This document shows, piece after piece, positions 45,651 to 58,310 of a stretch of 64,000 nucleotides of DNA. Below the pieces are notes generated by a model. It had not been told where the DNA came from and ran no database searches. It worked only from the letters and a program-made list of their open reading frames with translations. The stretch's first letter is position 1; each line of letters begins with the position of its first letter. Source of the stretch: Akebia trifoliata (lineage: Eukaryota; Streptophyta; Magnoliopsida; Ranunculales; Lardizabalaceae); assembly GCA_017979445.1 (NCBI GenBank), contig CM030710.1, forward strand, positions 18,586,248-18,650,247, given 5' to 3'. Made by a program: the position numbers and the translations under genes.

Positions 45651-45909
45651 GTCTAGAAGAGTCTAGAAAAATCTAATTTTGAACCACAAGTTTATGTCTA
45701 TTGCTTATATATGTAATGGACTGAACTTTTGACTTTTCTAGACAACAATGAATTTTAGAGTAGGTTAGACCATGGGCTCATTCATTTTTTTTTTCAAATT
45801 TGTTTGAAATTTGGCCTGATTAAAAGCTTTAAAAGAACATAGACTATCGTAACCTATTAACTATTTTTTTACTCATAAATCTGAAAAACGCCAATTATAA
45901 GTTGCACAA

Positions 45910-46115
45910 ATATCAATAGTCGTTAATAAATGACTATTTAAGATAGTCATTAATAAATTACTGTTTCAGATAATCTTTTTTTTTCGACTATTGAAGACAA
46001 TTGTTTTTGTCGACATTTTTGATGTGTCACAAATGAAAGACGACTCCTTATAAAATGACAGCTCTCCTGACGGTTAGAGTAGTCATTTTTATTTTTTGCG
46101 CATTATGACGTAGTG
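45910..46115 (+). repeat. Putative CACTA subterminal repeats and 3' end
   Basis: TAATAAATGACTATTTAAGA and TAGTCATTAATAAATTACT alternate here with TCGACTATTG and GTAGTCATTTTTA, as inverted GACTA/TAGTC words. The segment closes with ATGACGTAGTG at 46115. Such short repeats are binding sites for the transposon's own proteins in known CACTA elements. That role is inferred here. Confidence 0.5.
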
Positions 46116-46797
46116 CACCAGCATGACTCTATTTTCCTTTGTGTGTCCCCCGTTGAAGTCACTCTAGCACGACTTTATTTTTCTTGTAGAAATTACATAA
46201 AATTTTCTCTCCTTCATCATTTTATTGTTTTTTATGTTCAATTGATTTCTAGGTTATATGCATCATTGAAAAGATTAAAACAAATTATTTGCCTACCAAA
46301 TTGGATTAAACATATCTATCTCAAGAAAGCAAACAAAATAAATCATGTGATATCCATATTTATTCTCTTCAGGTCCTATTTGTTAAATAAATAACAAAGA
46401 TTTTATCGATAAAAAAAAAACATAGATTTTGTAGATATATGTTTTGTGTTCTACTAGTAGGTGGTCTATGCAAACGCATATATATATGTATGTATTAAAA
46501 AAAAAATTTGATTTTTGCATGATTAAAAAAATTTATAATTATTTAAAAAAAAAAAAAGAAATCATATAATCTAGTTTGATATAATATTTTTATTAAATAG
46601 TATATTGTTATGGATCTTTTGCAATTTAAAATATAAAGTGAGTGATTTTGATGATAATATAATAAGATGGTATGTTTAGAATCTTAGAAAACTCATAAGG
46701 TTTTAAATTTATATTATAAGAGCCTTTTTGTAATTTAAAATTTCAACAAACTCGATTTTGAAGATAACATAACAAAAAGTAATTTTCGTAAGGATAA
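46116..46797. other. Intergenic DNA, no gene recognised
   Basis: This is AT-rich sequence with poly-A runs near 46410, 46500 and 46550 and an (AT)n stretch near 46480. The open frame 46113-46394 starts at the transposon edge and shows no domain. Confidence 0.4.
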
Positions 46798-46965
46798 TGC
46801 TAAAGTAACATTAAAATGTGCATCAATTGTACATTCTGATGTGGTGGTGCACACATAACCATAGATGCTTTTCATCAAGATATGAGTGAAAAGCATTTAT
46901 GGTTATGTGTGCATCACCACATCAGAATGTCAGAAGTGATGTACATTTCAATGTTACTCCAGCAC
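46798..46965. mobile_element. Foldback (hairpin) element 5, ~165 bp, best preserved
   Basis: The arms of about 75 bases are nearly perfect. GAGTAACATTGAAATGTACA on the complement of the right arm matches AAGTAACATTAAAATGTGCA on the left. The arms continue with CATTCTGATGTGGTG and GCACACATAACCATA, ending at GATGCTTTTCATCAAGATAT around the centre. It belongs to the same family as the other foldback elements. No target duplication was resolved. Confidence 0.82.
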
Positions 46966-49900
46966 GACAAAATAGAAAGCTAAGAAGATTATAGGGCCGA
47001 GGGATCATAATTTATTTGTTTTGACAAAAATGGCCTTGATAATAGTAGTTAAATTTAAATGGGAGGAGGGCCATTTTTGGTCTCTCATTGTAATAGTAAA
47101 TATTACAATAATAAATAGCGTCTGAGTGTCCAATTAGCTTTAATAACATGATCCAATGCTATAGGTTTGTAGAGGACAAAATTCTATAAACATCAACAAA
47201 AAAAAATTAAAAATGTTAATTTTCACCAGTGAATTTTAATTTTAAATTTAGGAGTTTCGTAGAAATTCGATAACTGTCCATTTTCAAACCTTGTATAAAG
47301 CCCCCCAAAAAAAAAATTATTATAATTTTTTTTTTTAATCTGAGTCTTTTCACGAAGATCTAGAGGGCTATGGTGTTGCGTTGCCTAATTAATTTAAGCA
47401 AAACAACCGTAAGACTTAAAATCTTAATAAGTTAATTAATATGGAAATTATTTTTCTGGTAAATATAAGCTATTGTCAAAATAATAATAATAATAATAAT
47501 AATAATCTTTAGCCTGTCTCTAAGGGGAATTTTGCATTTGGTTATGGATCCAATTATGGTTTTAGAGACAATTTTAGGTTTGATTCTTCTTCATATTCAA
47601 GCAAGAACTTTATTATTGTTGACATGATTTATTTTAACAAATGATCTATTTTCTTTATTCTGATCCCTTCTTTCAATATATATTATGAACAATTTTTCTA
47701 TAAATCATGGAATTAGGCTGGCTATTGATTTATCGTCGACTATCTGAATTAGTGTCGAAGTCTTATGTTCTCTACTCTTTTTTTTAAGGACGTCCCCCAG
47801 ATCAATGTCCCTAACATTACCATTGTACTCATATAAGTGGTCTGCTAGACCACTTATTACATAATTTTCGATCAGTCTCTCCACTTCATATAGCTCTTAA
47901 CTAGTTTTTACCTTCCGAACCCCAATTTGTTTGGATCGAGCCTAAGGGATCTAGAATCTTCCAGGATAAAGCCTAGCCCCAAAACCTAAAGCCCAAAACT
48001 AACCAGAGCCATGCCTAGATCTTCATAGATCCTTTGCCCTGTGAAGATCAACAGTTTTTTTTTTTTTTTTTTGTGAGATCTTACTCCCCATGTGTTACAG
48101 ATTTTTTAAGGTATTTTTACACCTTAAACGTCTCTTCTAACCATGTTTATGCTTGTATCTTGAGGAAAGGAAGTGAAGTACATATCCATTGCACCTATCC
48201 TCCAATCATATCATGTGGATTCTCTACCCTTTAAGTGTATCTAGCAAATATTTGCACGGTCCGACATAATTTCATCGCACCCTTTTAAGTGTCAATTAAT
48301 TCTTTAATCTCAAGTTGTTAAGACTTAAGAAGAGGTTATTGACCCTTCTCTTTTGGATAAACATCATTCATTAAACGATCAATGTAAATTGACTAAGTTC
48401 AACGTTTTGCCCATCAAGAAGAATTTTTTACAACTTATAGAGTAATTACTCTCCTAACCCCAAGTGATTGATTCACGAGGATCTACATAGATAGTCTATA
48501 ATAAATTGGGCATAACTTTATCATATAGACTCGAAATTGAATGATTTTAAAGACATTGGAAAAAGGGTTATGCGATCAAATGATGCTCATTCCCCTACAC
48601 CTACGAAAATGTTTTGACATCGTTTACCCCTCTGAAAATACAATCAAAGTTGGACTTTATATGTATAAAAAAAATTTACTGCGAAAAACTATAATTCAAT
48701 CGTGATTTTGAACTTGTGGCAAAAGAAAGTTTTAACGTGTTTAAGATTCTTAATCCAATTAAAAAGTAATTAGGACTTTACTATTTTTAAACTTACTATA
48801 AATAGTATTAATATTTATAGTAAGTACGTCAATTAGAATAAAACTAGATTTTTGTTCTTTCTTCTTTTATAAATACCATTCTAACTCAATTTGAAGATAT
48901 AGAAAAAATTAATAAGACAATTTTGTTTTCTCTAATTATTGAGTTTTGTTCTTCATATGAGATTTGTTTAGATTAGTAGTTAAGACTCATTGGGGAGTAA
49001 TTGACCTTCAAGACTCTTCATGTTTTGATAATTGCATACCACCAATTAAGCCTTTAATTGAATTGCAGGTCATCTCTTAAGTATGAACAATTCAATCCCT
49101 CGAAGAATCCTCTAAAGATCTTGAGGGAGATTTACACTTATATCATTCGATCGTCATGATTGATAAAACTCATTGAGAAGTAAATGAACCATCAAGACCT
49201 CTTTGATGAAGGGCAAACATAATCATTTTATGTGTTTTCTTGAAATTAAATTAAACTTGTAATGTGTAGATTATTATATCTCAAGAATCTCCCCAAGACC
49301 TATAAATAGAGAAAGCTCCCGAGGATTCAAAAGCAAGCTTTCTCTCCGCACAAAATCATGTCCAAATCTCTTCTTGAGAGCTTCCAAGACCCCAAAACTC
49401 TGTCCAACTCCCATCTCTTATAATACTTTCCTTAATATTGAAAAAAAAAGGTTATTGTTGGCACAGAGGATGAAAAAAGATTTGATCATAATGTATTCAT
49501 GTCCATAGATCATCCAATAATTACCTTAAAATTGAAAGATATAAACAGGCATATGTATTTCCCAATACAATTGCACCACGTTTCTTTGCCCAGAAAAGAT
49601 ATGACAATATATAAGAAAAATGAACTTTTATCCTTTTTCTGTAGTAGAGGGGGGCGCTAAGATTTGAACTAGTTACAATATAAAAAAAAACATCAAAACA
49701 AAAACAGAGATGCATTTTAAAGGTTTGCATCCAAGACACTGAGAGTAGGAGAACAGAGAAGCTAGATATGAAGATTGTGTTTTCTTACGACTCATCAAAC
49801 CCTTACTTGCAGGGTTATTTACAGTCAAGTCTTGAGCACTCCATCAGGACAAGTCAAAAGAGAATAAATCGTACCATTCATGCATGAAAGCCTTTAGATG

Positions 49901-50314
49901 CACCTGCCCATTGCACCCACCTCGCCAGTACCAGCACACTGTCGCTTGCTCAGCATGTGTATGTGATCAGGCGCAAAAGATTGCGGTAACCACTAATTAA
50001 ATAACCGATGATCCAAAGATGTGCATAATAATGAATAACAATGTACTACATGATAAACAATTAAGAGAACAAAATCTGACAAGACTCCAAACCTGATCAG
50101 TTGGGAGGTGGGAGCCTAACCTGATTCTGATCTCACAATGATCATTCTGCTATATAATGGTTGAAATGAGATTTCACATTGGAGGCTGCTAGTAGTTCTT
50201 CAACCATCTTCTAAAAATAAATAAAAAAAACCCAACCTTCAAACTTACACCTATAAAAAAAATAATGATACAAGAGACCAAGTGCACAGGACGCAGGAGA
50301 GATGACCATAACTT
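46966..50314. other. Intergenic DNA downstream of the Nudix gene
   Basis: No coding domain was recognised. It contains an (AAT)n microsatellite (about 47481-47506), a short hairpin with arms ACTTACTATAAATA and TATTTATAGTAAGT (about 48791-48825), and a pair of similar words around AGACTCATTGGGGAGTAA (48985) and AAACTCATTGAGAAGTAA (49167). A promoter-like CCTATAAATAGAGAAAGC at 49299-49316 might belong to an LTR remnant. The part from about 49750 to 50314 should include the 3' UTR of the minus-strand Nudix gene, but no clear poly(A) signal could be chosen. Confidence 0.4.
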
Positions 50315-53300
50315 TCAATGATATGCCAACTGAACGACTGACAACAGTATGAAACAAACTAAAAGGGCTCTCAGAGCCAGGGACTGCCTCAGATGAATGA
50401 TCCTCCCCACGACACTGATGCATTTACAGGACTCATCTCGACATTTGGTACTTGTAGGGTTCATGAAGCAGTTTGGCGACACCACAACTTTCGAAACTGG
50501 CACCGGCACCGGCACCACTGGAGGCCCCACTAACTCCTTCTCCATTGGATATTTTCCACCTTCGGGCAGAAATCTTAGAAGTTCTTTGAGAGCACTTCGC
50601 ATCCAATCATATCGGCAGAGTCTGAATGCCTCTTCTACAGTTAGCTACAAAATGAAACAAAAGCCTCGAGAGTTATTTTTAGATGTTCCAATAATGATAT
50701 TTCTAGCTGTGGAAAAACACCGATTATACATAGCATCATATCATAACACCGGGGTCAAAGACAGAAGTGAAGCATTTGTTCCTAGACCCAAATCAATCAA
50801 ATCGGTGGGGCCACTATAATAACTTGTACAAAAATCAGTATAATCAAAGTGATCGTGATCATCTGATAAATGCAAACAATCAGGACATTGATCCATTTAA
50901 CAAATCTGGGTAATTAAGGCCTATGTCAGCCAATTGGATGGTCCAGGCCCTACCTACATGTGTTCTGGTTCAACTGTAAGACCTGCTAGTACAACAAGTA
51001 TAAAGTATTCTTCTTTTGAAATTTTTGCCTATTCCAAATCTAAGGATCATACTGAAGATTAAAAACCAACTGAATTTTCTTCTTTATCTTGGTTTTTATT
51101 TAAGTTTTAATATAAATTAAATAAAGATGAAATCCTTCCACTGGATTTAAAATTTAAAACCCATACTGACCCATTTCCTGCCATGGTTTTCCTTCTCGGG
51201 CCAGGTATCGAACTCCTCAGTCACCTCTAAGGCAAACATATAACCTCTGCAAAATCCCTCCCGGCTGCAAATATTCTCCTTGCTTTTGCTTCTGAACTCC
51301 CAAACTCCAAGGGGTTTTTCCTACAAAAAAGAGTTACTTTAGATGGTTCAAAGACTCGAACAGTGAGAAACAAAAAAAAAATTAGTTAATATTGTGAACA
51401 ACAAACTAGGCTTTAAGTTAGATAGTTTGGGAGCAATAAACATAATTTCAATCAATTTTCTCAATGGTAGTAGCACTGTATTGCCAGAGCAATAGCTCAA
51501 CTACACAATTGCTTTCCATACCAGGTGCTATAATTTTGTTAACATGTTGAATTATTTGGTGAGATAGGCTATAAAAGGAATCCAACCGAAAAGACTAAAC
51601 CAATCACAATAAAATGTTCATATATAAATAATTCAAACCAATTGGGTAGAGTGCCCTACAAAAAAAATGTTAGGTTGCCTATGCATGCCAGATCGTGAGA
51701 GCAGAGGACCACAAGCAATGATTTTCATTGTGGTTCCTTTCTTTTATTAAGCGAACATGAATCAAACCCAAAACTGCAACTGTGTAACTTCTAATTGAGC
51801 TACGAACTTTACTACAAACTATTTGACCTTTTATCAAGGAACAGCCAACAATATAAAAGATCGCAACCACCACAGATGAGAGGCAGCACAGATAGCTACA
51901 TTGTGTGACATAGTTACATAAGCATCCAATCTGATATACGAAAGGTAGAACATATATAAGTTTCTACAAACCAACTTGCCAGTATCTACGAAAGTGAAAT
52001 ACATGATCGTGCAAAAAGGCTTGGGGGGTTAGATCCAAGTACCGGGAAGTTTCTACCTAACATGACACTCCTACTTTGAAATGTTGCTTCCTGGCATTTC
52101 CGGTAACTAAGGTTAGTCCTCTCTATCTCAATAGGCCATACAAGACGAAGCATTCTCACAAAATATTCTCAATCAAGCAGTTGCATTTTAAGTTTTTGTT
52201 GGTTAAAAGTTAATGCATAGGATAAAGTAGATGAGAATAAAATGCAAGAGATGAATAAAAGGATACATATATTGAGAATTTCCAGTATTAACGGCTTATC
52301 AAGCATGTAGAAAAACAACGGATTCTGTGAATTCAAAATTTCGTCGCACATCAACTGCCCAACCATCACTAAGACTTTTATAGAGAATGGTTCCTTCATA
52401 AACATTAATCAGATGCTGCGTATTCTTTCCAAGAAAAATCTTCTACCCCACTAATTAGAGACAACTATAGCGGTTCTTAGACTACCCCACTAATTAGAGA
52501 CAACTATAGTGGCTCTTAAACTGGGACATTAAATACAAGTTCATTTAGAAAAGGATATAATTAATATTTTACTAATTAGAATACAAACTCAAAAATTTCT
52601 CGAGTCGGGTAAAATAATAAATATAGAACATCTGGCTCATCATTCTTCCTCTCAAGATATTAATTTCAAAAGTATCCTAGTCAACAGTGAATTACCAGTC
52701 GAAAGATCATTTCCCAATTGTGAAACAATGGCATGTTAACCCCAAAAAATTGGGGGCTGAGGGCTACAACATTTACATATTATTTTATTTTTTATTTTTT
52801 CGTTGTGGTCTCTGTCTCCTTGTCACCATACCCCATTAGTGTTCGAAGTTCAGAATGTTTGTGTGTGAAGATAGTTCTGTTCTCCAGGTTGGTTTAAGAT
52901 TGTTACCTGTTTGCCTTCTTCTTTCCCAAATGTCTGCAGAAGCAGCTTATGGAGAATTCCAAGTGATCATTACGTTATTTATTTGAATTGCCAAAACACA
53001 TTGAAGATCTAGGATTCGGGAAAACTGTTAATTTAGTTTGTACAAGTTTTTTATCTTCTAGTCACAATTTAATACCAGAAAATTTATAATGTATCCAAAC
53101 TAAATTCCATACCTCCTGGTTTTATTGATTTTTCTCTATTTTCACTCACTTATCTGATTTTTGTATTTTCACTTATTTTAACTATGACATCAATGAGTAT
53201 CGCAGAAGCCAATCCCACATAGCCAAAATAAAACTAATGATGATTGTAGTGATGAGCTGACATCATAGGTCAATCCCCATGAAGAAAAATGAGAGGGTAG

Positions 53301-56205
53301 GCTATGATATCGAGGAGATAAACATACATTAAGTATTCCTTTTACACCTGCTTCCTCCACGACTTCACGACATGCGGCTTCCCAAACAGTCTCATCTTCC
53401 TCCCATCCACCCTGATAACCGAATAACAGGAAACATTAGATCCAACATTCGTCTAAGCAAAGAAGTTCATAGTTGCACCAGAAAGATTTAAAAACTACTT
53501 AATAAAACTAAAATAGAAGAAGCGGGCAAACACTTGCCTTTGGGAACACGAGGTCATCACGATCCGGTGAAGAAATCATGAGGACTTCTAACCTATTCTC
53601 TAAATCAACTGTGTAATCCTCAACGTCCTTTTTGAGTCTGTACGGTATACACCTGTTGCATTGAACAAGAAAATGGGTAAGGACAAATATGGAAGATGGA
53701 AAAAGAAAATTCAGATGTCCATACAAAACTCACATGTTCAAATGTAGATGCAAAGAGACAGAATGTGAATGCCACAAATATACAGTTCACTCGTAGAAAA
53801 GTAAAAAAGTTCTATTACACACGAATTACTGGAGAAAACATCAAGACATACATTTTAAGAAATTTTATTGATCAAGGTTTCCTCTTGATCCCAGAGTAAT
53901 TATGATAAGCTCCAAGATGGAAACTGTATTGTTCATGGGCTGGACTTTCATTCAAAAAGCCATTGTGTGCTAAAAAGTTTATGCATAAAGACATGATTAA
54001 ACCTCACAGCTACAGCGTACAGTTCATATGTACAAAACAGGCCATACAAAAACATAAACTGAATGAGAAATAAGATAGTCCTTATCACAAACTTCTGTCG
54101 AAAAACTTCACTGATTCCGGTTTGCAAAGACATTAAAAGAGTTGCAAACATTTCCGTAGAAACTTCGTTGCTCAGGTTTTGCTAAGACATCAAAATAGTT
54201 ACTTAAGCCCCATGATGACTATCTCCAAAGTTACTCACAGTTCACACAATGCCTTAATCAATGTATAATGGAACAGTGCTACCATTCCTCAATAAAGAGA
54301 TACATTTAACTTAGAGAACATCACAATTCCCTGGGAATTCAAACACCTAAGAATTTCAAATTCTTGGAGTTTAATTATCTAGGAGAAACTTGTTTAAAAA
54401 TGGACCTGATGAACCAGTGAACTGGCTCCAAAGCAGTCCAGGTGACCAATAACCTGAGTTTTATAATGTTTCTGTTTTTATTTTATATAAACTACATTCG
54501 CTCAAACCAATTCTTTTCACTTTTTCATTTTGTTGACCCAAGCAATTGAACCAGTTGACAAATACTGGCTATTTCCCTGGTTGGATGAGTGGTTTTGCTT
54601 TTAAGCAATACCAAGAAACTGAGTTTCAGTTGGTTTATTAAGGTGTCATAGTTTAGATTTTTAAAAGGATGGCATTTTCGTCTTTTACTTCTCTGCAACC
54701 TTCAAAAGCCTCTCAATGTAAGAAAAATATAATAATTGTAAAGGAAAAAACTCCAACGAATCATGGCTATATACGTGTCAAATCAAGATTCATGTTGAAT
54801 GGGGGTAGGAACAGATCTTGGCAAGGTAGCTCAACAAAAATAGCGAATAGTGGTACCTCTGGACAGGATATATCCTAACCAACCAATAAGGATGGCCTGC
54901 CTTCCAAACAGGATATGAAACACATGTCAGCATGGTCTGTTAATAGGAGACAATAGATTATGGACTTTTATTTTTTCATTCTCTAAACTTAAGTTTGGTA
55001 ACTTCAACATCAGAGAGTCTTGACAACAAAGAAAATAGCATCAACATCAAGCTTGAACTTGAATCATAGGTGATCTCAAGGTGTTTGAAATCAACAAAAC
55101 TATTAACACACAATAAAAATGCAAAAAATATAGGAAAAACTAATCATCCAAATTACCTCATAATTGACCCATACAACCTTCTCATTTGTACAAACAGAAA
55201 GGAGAAAAAAATCCATTAAAAATTCTGAAGTGACATCATTCGTTACTACAAATTTCCAAGACAATCCATCATAATCAAGGATAAGAAGGACCATTCCCAC
55301 ATGATCTAGGAAGATATTTGAAATATAACACTGAACGAAATTTACCCTTTGTTACAAAACCGCCATTATTTCTTCCCACTCTCACCTGATTTTGTTTGAA
55401 ATAAGCTAAAAGTCACATAACCCCATGTTCTCTTCTGAGGATTCTCAAGAAAATATGAGATGATGTTTTGAATCCAATTACCATGTTAACATTATCTGAT
55501 TTCATGTCTCACAGATGAGTTCCTCTAGTGTACTCACCTTCCTTTTCGATGGAGGTGGACACAAATGGACAAAACAGGACAGGGATTAGAAATGTTGACA
55601 ATCGGATTAGTTTCTTGTCCCTAAATGGGGGCCATCAGGTTGATAGACCTGCTCAGAGGAGGCCAACAGAAAAATGGGGCCAGTAAGAATTTTAGATCCC
55701 AAATCCCAATTTTATATCTAAAGTGGGAATTTAGATTCACATTGGTGTGGATACAACAAACACCAAGGAATTGTATAATCCCAGCTCCAAATTCTAGGAA
55801 ACTAGATCTACTGCTCATTTTAACAAAATTATCTAAATGGCCTAAAAAGACCCCCACATCATCTTCGCCTCTTTTATTCGATCAGCTTCACAAAACTTAG
55901 GTTAGTAATCATGTACAGTACCCGAAATCTATTCAACTCTTTGACAAATGATAAAGAACAAGGCCATCAATCTTACTTTAACATATTAGAAAACTAAAGC
56001 AAGAGATAAACAGAACTCAATTTACAATTGAAGAACATCAAATACAAACACAAAGTCAAAAGTGAAAAGAAACAGAAAGGGAAGAAAAAAAAAATCAAGA
56101 AGAGCTCCAAAAGAAAGATTTGAAAACGACTTACCCAGAAACGAGCCGAAATTCGTCCTCATAACGTTGCTTGTCCCTCCCCATTCGAGCTTGTAACGAC
56201 GACAT
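50315..56205 (-). CDS. Nudix hydrolase, five coding exons, 249 residues
   Basis: Coding exons on the minus strand, in order: 56205-56135, 53652-53538, 53411-53328, 51320-51171 and 50644-50315 (TGA at 50317-50315). All junctions keep the frame and total 750 bases. The protein starts MSSLQARMGRDKQRYEDEFR. Exon 3 (residues 63-90) carries a complete Nudix box, G-x5-E-x7-REVVEEAG-V, beginning GGWEEDETVWEA, which binds the metal and the diphosphate substrate. Exon 4 has PLGVWEFRSKSK and GYMFALEV. Exon 5 has WMRSALKELL. This layout fits the plant group of AtNUDT4/12/13/16/17/18/21, whose studied members cleave diadenosine polyphosphates or inositol pyrophosphates. Which substrate applies here cannot be told. 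Oddities: intron 2 uses a GC donor, and the tail from about residue 178 is long, Pro/Val-rich and ends in a hydrophobic stretch (about 228-249) that could anchor in a membrane. The frame is intact. Confidence 0.93.
52441..52521. repeat. 40-bp tandem duplication in Nudix intron 3
   Basis: CTACCCCACTAATTAGAGAC followed by AACTATAGCGGTTCTTAGA is repeated at once with three or so changes. It has no evident effect on the gene, as it lies deep in an intron. Confidence 0.85.
53412..53537 (-). other. GC-AG intron (intron 2 of the Nudix gene)
   Basis: The exon ends CCAAAG and the intron starts GCAAGT instead of GTAAGT. It ends TTATCAG before GGTGGATGGGAG. The family's conserved FPKGGW text is restored exactly by this junction. 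The rest of the donor matches the consensus well, as is usual for the minority GC-AG class. The length is 126 bases. Confidence 0.85.
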
Positions 56206-56211
56206 GATAAT

Positions 56212-56362
56212 CTGGAAAAACTCAAAAAAAAAAACCTTCAAAAATCAAAACTTTTTAAGGGAAAAAACAAAGAAAGAAATGTTGAGAAATCCTTGCACAA
56301 GGCTTAAAAAACAACCAAATCAAAGGAGGAAGTAATCTACAACAAGTAGAAGATCATAATAC
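56212..56362 (-). other. Probable 5'-UTR intron of the Nudix gene
   Basis: On the minus strand the donor AACAAAG-GTATTA lies at 56362. The acceptor TTTTTCCAG lies at 56212, only six bases before the ATG at 56205 and preceded by a T-rich tract. It is called on splice-site quality alone. Confidence 0.6.
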
Positions 56363-56607
56363 CTTTGTTGGAATAAAAAAAAACAAAAGCTCTCATAACC
56401 ACGGAGCCAACAAGGCTCTGATACTGCATTAATGGGAGAATTCGGTGAAATCTTAGCCCTAACTACTGGAGAGAGAGAGAGAGGCTCGTTTAAGTAGGTT
56501 TTCAGATAATCAAACAAGAAAAACAACAAGAAATGGCATTAATTTTCTAGGTTTCACAGATTGACCACTTCGGTCGGATCGATTTCCTCTCTCCCTATTT
56601 GGCTGAA

Positions 56608-56616
56608 TTTTATATA
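56608..56616 (-). promoter_or_regulatory. TATA box of the Nudix gene
   Basis: The minus strand reads TATATAAAA at 56616-56608, about 400 bases before the ATG and upstream of the proposed 5'-UTR intron. The CT-rich run at about 56483-56468 (GA repeat on the plus strand) would then lie in the 5' UTR, a common plant arrangement. Confidence 0.55.
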
Positions 56617-56639
56617 CAGAGAGTCAAGAAAGACAACCC

Positions 56640-57949
56640 AATCCCTAAAAGTACTTCGAAGAGAATCAAAGAAAAATGATAAAAACAGAGGATGATCCTT
56701 CAGAGAAAGAGAGACATTTTTGCCTTACAAGAGACTCTCAGAAAGACAGAAAGAGAGATTCCCGCGTGACCAAATCAACGATGCCAATGCCAGTGCCAGA
56801 TAATAAAATAAATATATAAATAAGATTCAAAAACGGTTCGGACTTTTAAAAAAGTTTTTTTTTTTTTTTTTCTTCTTTTTCATTAATTAATTAATTTTTT
56901 TTTTTAATATATTCAAGTACTTACATCATTACATAATTAAAATTAGAAAATTTTTAAAAATGTAGATTAAAATGACTAATAGTACATAGGAGACTTATTA
57001 AGGGCGTCAACCATAAGTCAATACATGCTTTAACCTTATTATGACTTCGCTTTCAATATATGACATGTCATCTTTTGAGATTTGTTCCTATTTCTTCTTA
57101 AGAAATAAGTTATATAAAATTATTTTGAATATTTTAATTTTTTAAATTTCATTCAATATTTTTTTTTTTTCTATTCCTTCAAAATCTAAACCCATTTCTA
57201 CCACATTCTTCCCATCATGACCCGCCAACAGAATTTTATATTTTTTTATATAAAAATAATTAATTTTTAATAATTTAAATATATATTATTTAAAAAATAT
57301 GTAGGTAAACATTTTCTAATCTTACTTTATTTTTTTTAAAATATTATAATTATTTAAATATAACACCAATTTTAAATCATATTTTAAGTCAGCTCAATAT
57401 TAATAGGGGATGAGATGAGATGAAATATTGATTTTAAAATAATGAGATAAATATATGATTTTAAAATTGTTTGAGATTAAGATAACAAGTCTAAGTCTAT
57501 CTCATTTTCGTTCAAGAATGAACAAGATTTACTATGGGACTAGTCATTTACATTGACTAGGTCAAGATCTGATATTACTCGCTCATTAATTTCAAAATAT
57601 CAAACAAGATTTTTAATAAAAATTATTAATTAATTTTTAAGTTATGCTTCTAATCAACAGTTATTTCATAAATATTTTTTTTATATAAATAATTTTGGAT
57701 TGAATTGTGTTTAATGATTTATTTCATTTGATACGAGATGACTTAGACAAGTCAACTCGATATAGGACAAAATGGAATACCGTGTTTTAAAAGCATGGGT
57801 GGAATGACTTCCGGTGTGAAATTGAATTGGACTTGGACCAAAATTTGAATTATCTAAAATACCTTTAACCTGTTTGACATGGTGAAAGGGAGATAAAATC
57901 CCACATTTTCCTTCATACGACATGTTATATATTGGAAGCAAGTTACTAC
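56640..57949. other. Upstream intergenic DNA of the Nudix gene
   Basis: No gene is recognised. The stretch is very AT-rich with poly-T tracts near 56855 and 57155, ATTAATTAATTAA near 56883 and a (GATGA)n-like purine run near 57409. The open frame 57711-57998 (minus) runs into the hAT-type MITE and shows no domain. Confidence 0.4.
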
Positions 57950-58302
57950 CAGGGGCGTAGCTAGTGGAAGCAATTGCCCCCACACAACTTTGAGACATCC
58001 CTATATTTTCAATTGATTATTATATCTCATTTGTCCCCACTCCCTCACCTCTCTAACCATTTACCCCCACATTCTCACCTATCTCCAATTTTTGCAAACC
58101 CCCCTTCAATTTTTTGTTGATGACATTGCCTATTGACCGGGTCTTCTCATATACTAATTAAAAATTACTTAAATATCCCTTTCTTCAATTTCTAGTCAAA
58201 AATCTCTGAATTTGTCCCTAAAATCATTTATCTTCAAGTTCTTCAACTATACAATTAACCATAGTTTGCCCCCACTACAAGAAAATCCTGACTCTGCCCT
58301 TG
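57950..58302. mobile_element. hAT-type MITE, ~353 bp
   Basis: The ends are CAGGGGCGTAGCTAG and CTGACTCTGCCCTTG, an imperfect inverted repeat (10 of 15 positions) of the CAGGGGCGGAGCCAG type widespread in plants. The flanks GTTACTAC (57942-57949) and GTTACCAC (58303-58310) form an 8-bp target duplication with one mismatch, as expected for the hAT superfamily. The inside is non-coding. Confidence 0.75.
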
Positions 58303-58310
58303 GTTACCAC

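Larger units (their letters stand above)
29975..46115 (+). mobile_element. CACTA (En/Spm) DNA transposon relic carrying nested LTRs
   Basis: Its identity rests on a decayed transposase read on the plus strand at 35580-37020 and 43754-45650. The proposed right end is ...GCGCATTATGACGTAGTG at 46115, preceded by short direct and inverted GACTATT/AATAGTC words (45910-46110), as in CACTA subterminal regions. The proposed left end is CACTACGTCATAATTTGC at 29975. The two termini agree over 14 bases as inverted repeats, and each is flanked by CAC, a 3-bp duplication typical of CACTA elements. Caution: the left terminus overlaps a hairpin element, so the left end is less sure. Without the nested LTR insertions (31859-34824 and 37021-43753) the element would be about 6.4 kb. 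Confidence 0.55.

Noticed and set aside
56405..56435. GGCTCTGATACTGCATT, resembling an inverted copia primer-binding site
   Set aside because: It sits in the 5' UTR of the Nudix gene with no LTR or gag text beside it. The match is short and probably chance.
58274..58287. CACTACAAGAAAAT, which looks like a CACTA terminus
   Set aside because: It lies inside a hAT-type MITE with matching ends and an 8-bp target duplication. No partner terminus is present.
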